Positions 38,277-38,744 of a stretch of DNA of 38,744 nt are shown one piece after another; position 1 is the stretch's first letter, and each line of letters opens with the position of its first letter. The position numbers and the translations under genes are program-made. The stretch spans positions 1 to 38,744 of the forward strand of contig CAIWDF010000043.1 in the NCBI GenBank assembly GCA_903911435.1, written 5' to 3'. Source of the DNA: an uncultured Bacteroidota bacterium. GTDB lineage: Bacteria; Bacteroidota; Bacteroidia; 2-12-FULL-35-15. The notes beneath the pieces were generated by a model. That model worked only from the letters and a program-made list of their open reading frames with translations. It was not told where the DNA came from and made no database searches.

Positions 38277-38540
38277 CAAAATCATTTTGTTTGGTTACAA
38301 TTATATTTTGTTCGGTTACAAAATCATTTTGTTCGGTTACAAAATGATTCATGATGGATACTTTTTTATTTTGTTTGGTTACAAAATGATTCATGATGGA
38401 TACTTTTTATTTTTGTTTGGTTACAAAATCTCATTGTTTGGTTACAAAATGATTCATGATGGATACTTTTTTATTTTGTTCGGTTACAAAATCATTTAGT
38501 TTGGTTACAAAATGTCATTGTTTGGTTACAAAATCATTTC
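38277..38540. repeat. 21-bp phased palindromic repeat array
   Basis: GGTTACAA cores begin at 38293, 38314, 38335, 38377, 38419, 38440, 38482, 38503 and 38524; all spacings are 21 or 42 bp. Each type A unit is a hairpin ATTTTGT-tYggtt-ACAAAAT. The three skipped slots (about 38356, 38398, 38461) hold a second unit type, GATTCATGATGGATAC followed by a T-tract. Neither strand gives a continuous frame through the array (TGA interrupts the minus frame, TAG the plus frame). It sits ~360-610 bp upstream of the first caspase start. Confidence 0.92.
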
Positions 38541-38709
38541 CACACCAAACTTTTTTCGGTCGTCAGATGTGGTTTTTGCATATTAAGTGATTGAAAATAA
38601 AGAAAAAGCCTCTTCCCACCAGCCCCTCTCTGAAAGAAAGGTGTATGTGCAAATTATAGACATTAGTGAATAGTGAATAGGCAATAGCGGGCGGAAATTC
38701 TTTATATGG

Positions 38710-38744
38710 TGATTGTATCTCCCAATATATTGATTGTATCTCCC
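38710..38744. repeat. Start of a second 21-bp direct repeat at window edge
   Basis: TGATTGTATCTCCC at 38710-38723 and 38731-38744, 21 bp apart, with AATATAT between; cut by the window end. The stretch 38541-38709 shows nothing else recognisable. Confidence 0.55.

Noticed and set aside
38277-38540. CRISPR array or coding heptapeptide repeat
   Set aside because: Units are only 21 bp with no unique spacers. Frames on both strands are broken by stops inside the array, so neither reading is continuous.

Overview
The window (38.7 kb, AT-rich) comes from a member of the Bacteroidota. The evidence is a 1,120-residue secreted protein ending in a type IX secretion (T9SS) C-terminal sorting domain, many start-proximal TAnnTTTG boxes (the Bacteroidota -7 element, sometimes with a TTG or TTTG about 19-21 nt upstream), weak Shine-Dalgarno sequences, and typical Bacteroidota families (DUF4920, DUF3127, a CdaA-type diadenylate cyclase, Bacteroidota-style ruvX and def). 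I cannot name the genus; an uncultured Flavobacteriales/Chitinophagales-like genome would fit.

Layout. 1-3.9 kb: a giant secreted helical-repeat protein, cut by the left edge. 4.2-8.1 kb: a DUF1348 protein and a PKD-containing T9SS cargo protein. 8.3-10.4 kb: a histidine kinase translationally coupled to a receiver-only regulator. 10.4-14.0 kb: three lineage-specific genes without a recognisable family. Here a ~165-bp intergenic segment is duplicated upstream of two genes, and there is a 42-bp palindromic tandem array. 14.0-15.7 kb: an ICMT-like methyltransferase, tRNA-Lys(CTT) and a lipoprotein. 15.7-17.2 kb: a second kinase/receiver pair. 17.5-25 kb: a DEAD-box RNA helicase with a structured leader, an SDR-like protein, two lipoproteins (one with a single c-type haem motif), an acyltransferase, a small coiled-coil protein and the PBP4-type carboxypeptidase dacB. 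25-32.2 kb: housekeeping genes: a DUF3127 OB-like protein with an SSB-like tail, a flavin reductase, an L-threonylcarbamoyladenylate synthase, a dapD/SIMPL/glycosyltransferase-9 operon, the divergent ruvX/def/TPR-lipoprotein operon, and cdaA.

32.2-38.7 kb is accessory DNA. A PC4/HTH gene, a 57-codon gene and a RAYT (REP-associated tyrosine transposase) gene form one unit flanked by REP-like hairpins. A neat inverted REP pair lies just downstream of the RAYT, and two perfect palindromes lie inside its reading frame. Next comes the most interesting locus: a five-gene operon encoding three caspase-like (C14) proteins in tandem and two membrane proteins, one with four predicted membrane helices and one with two helices plus a long coiled coil. 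Two caspases keep the His-Cys dyad; the third has Gln in place of the His. Upstream of this operon is an array of 21-bp palindromic units in exact register, and a second 21-bp repeat starts at the right edge. The caspase operon looks like a proteolysis-triggered membrane-effector system, plausibly anti-phage or cell-death related. That role is inference; the sequence shows only gene order, families and active-site residues.
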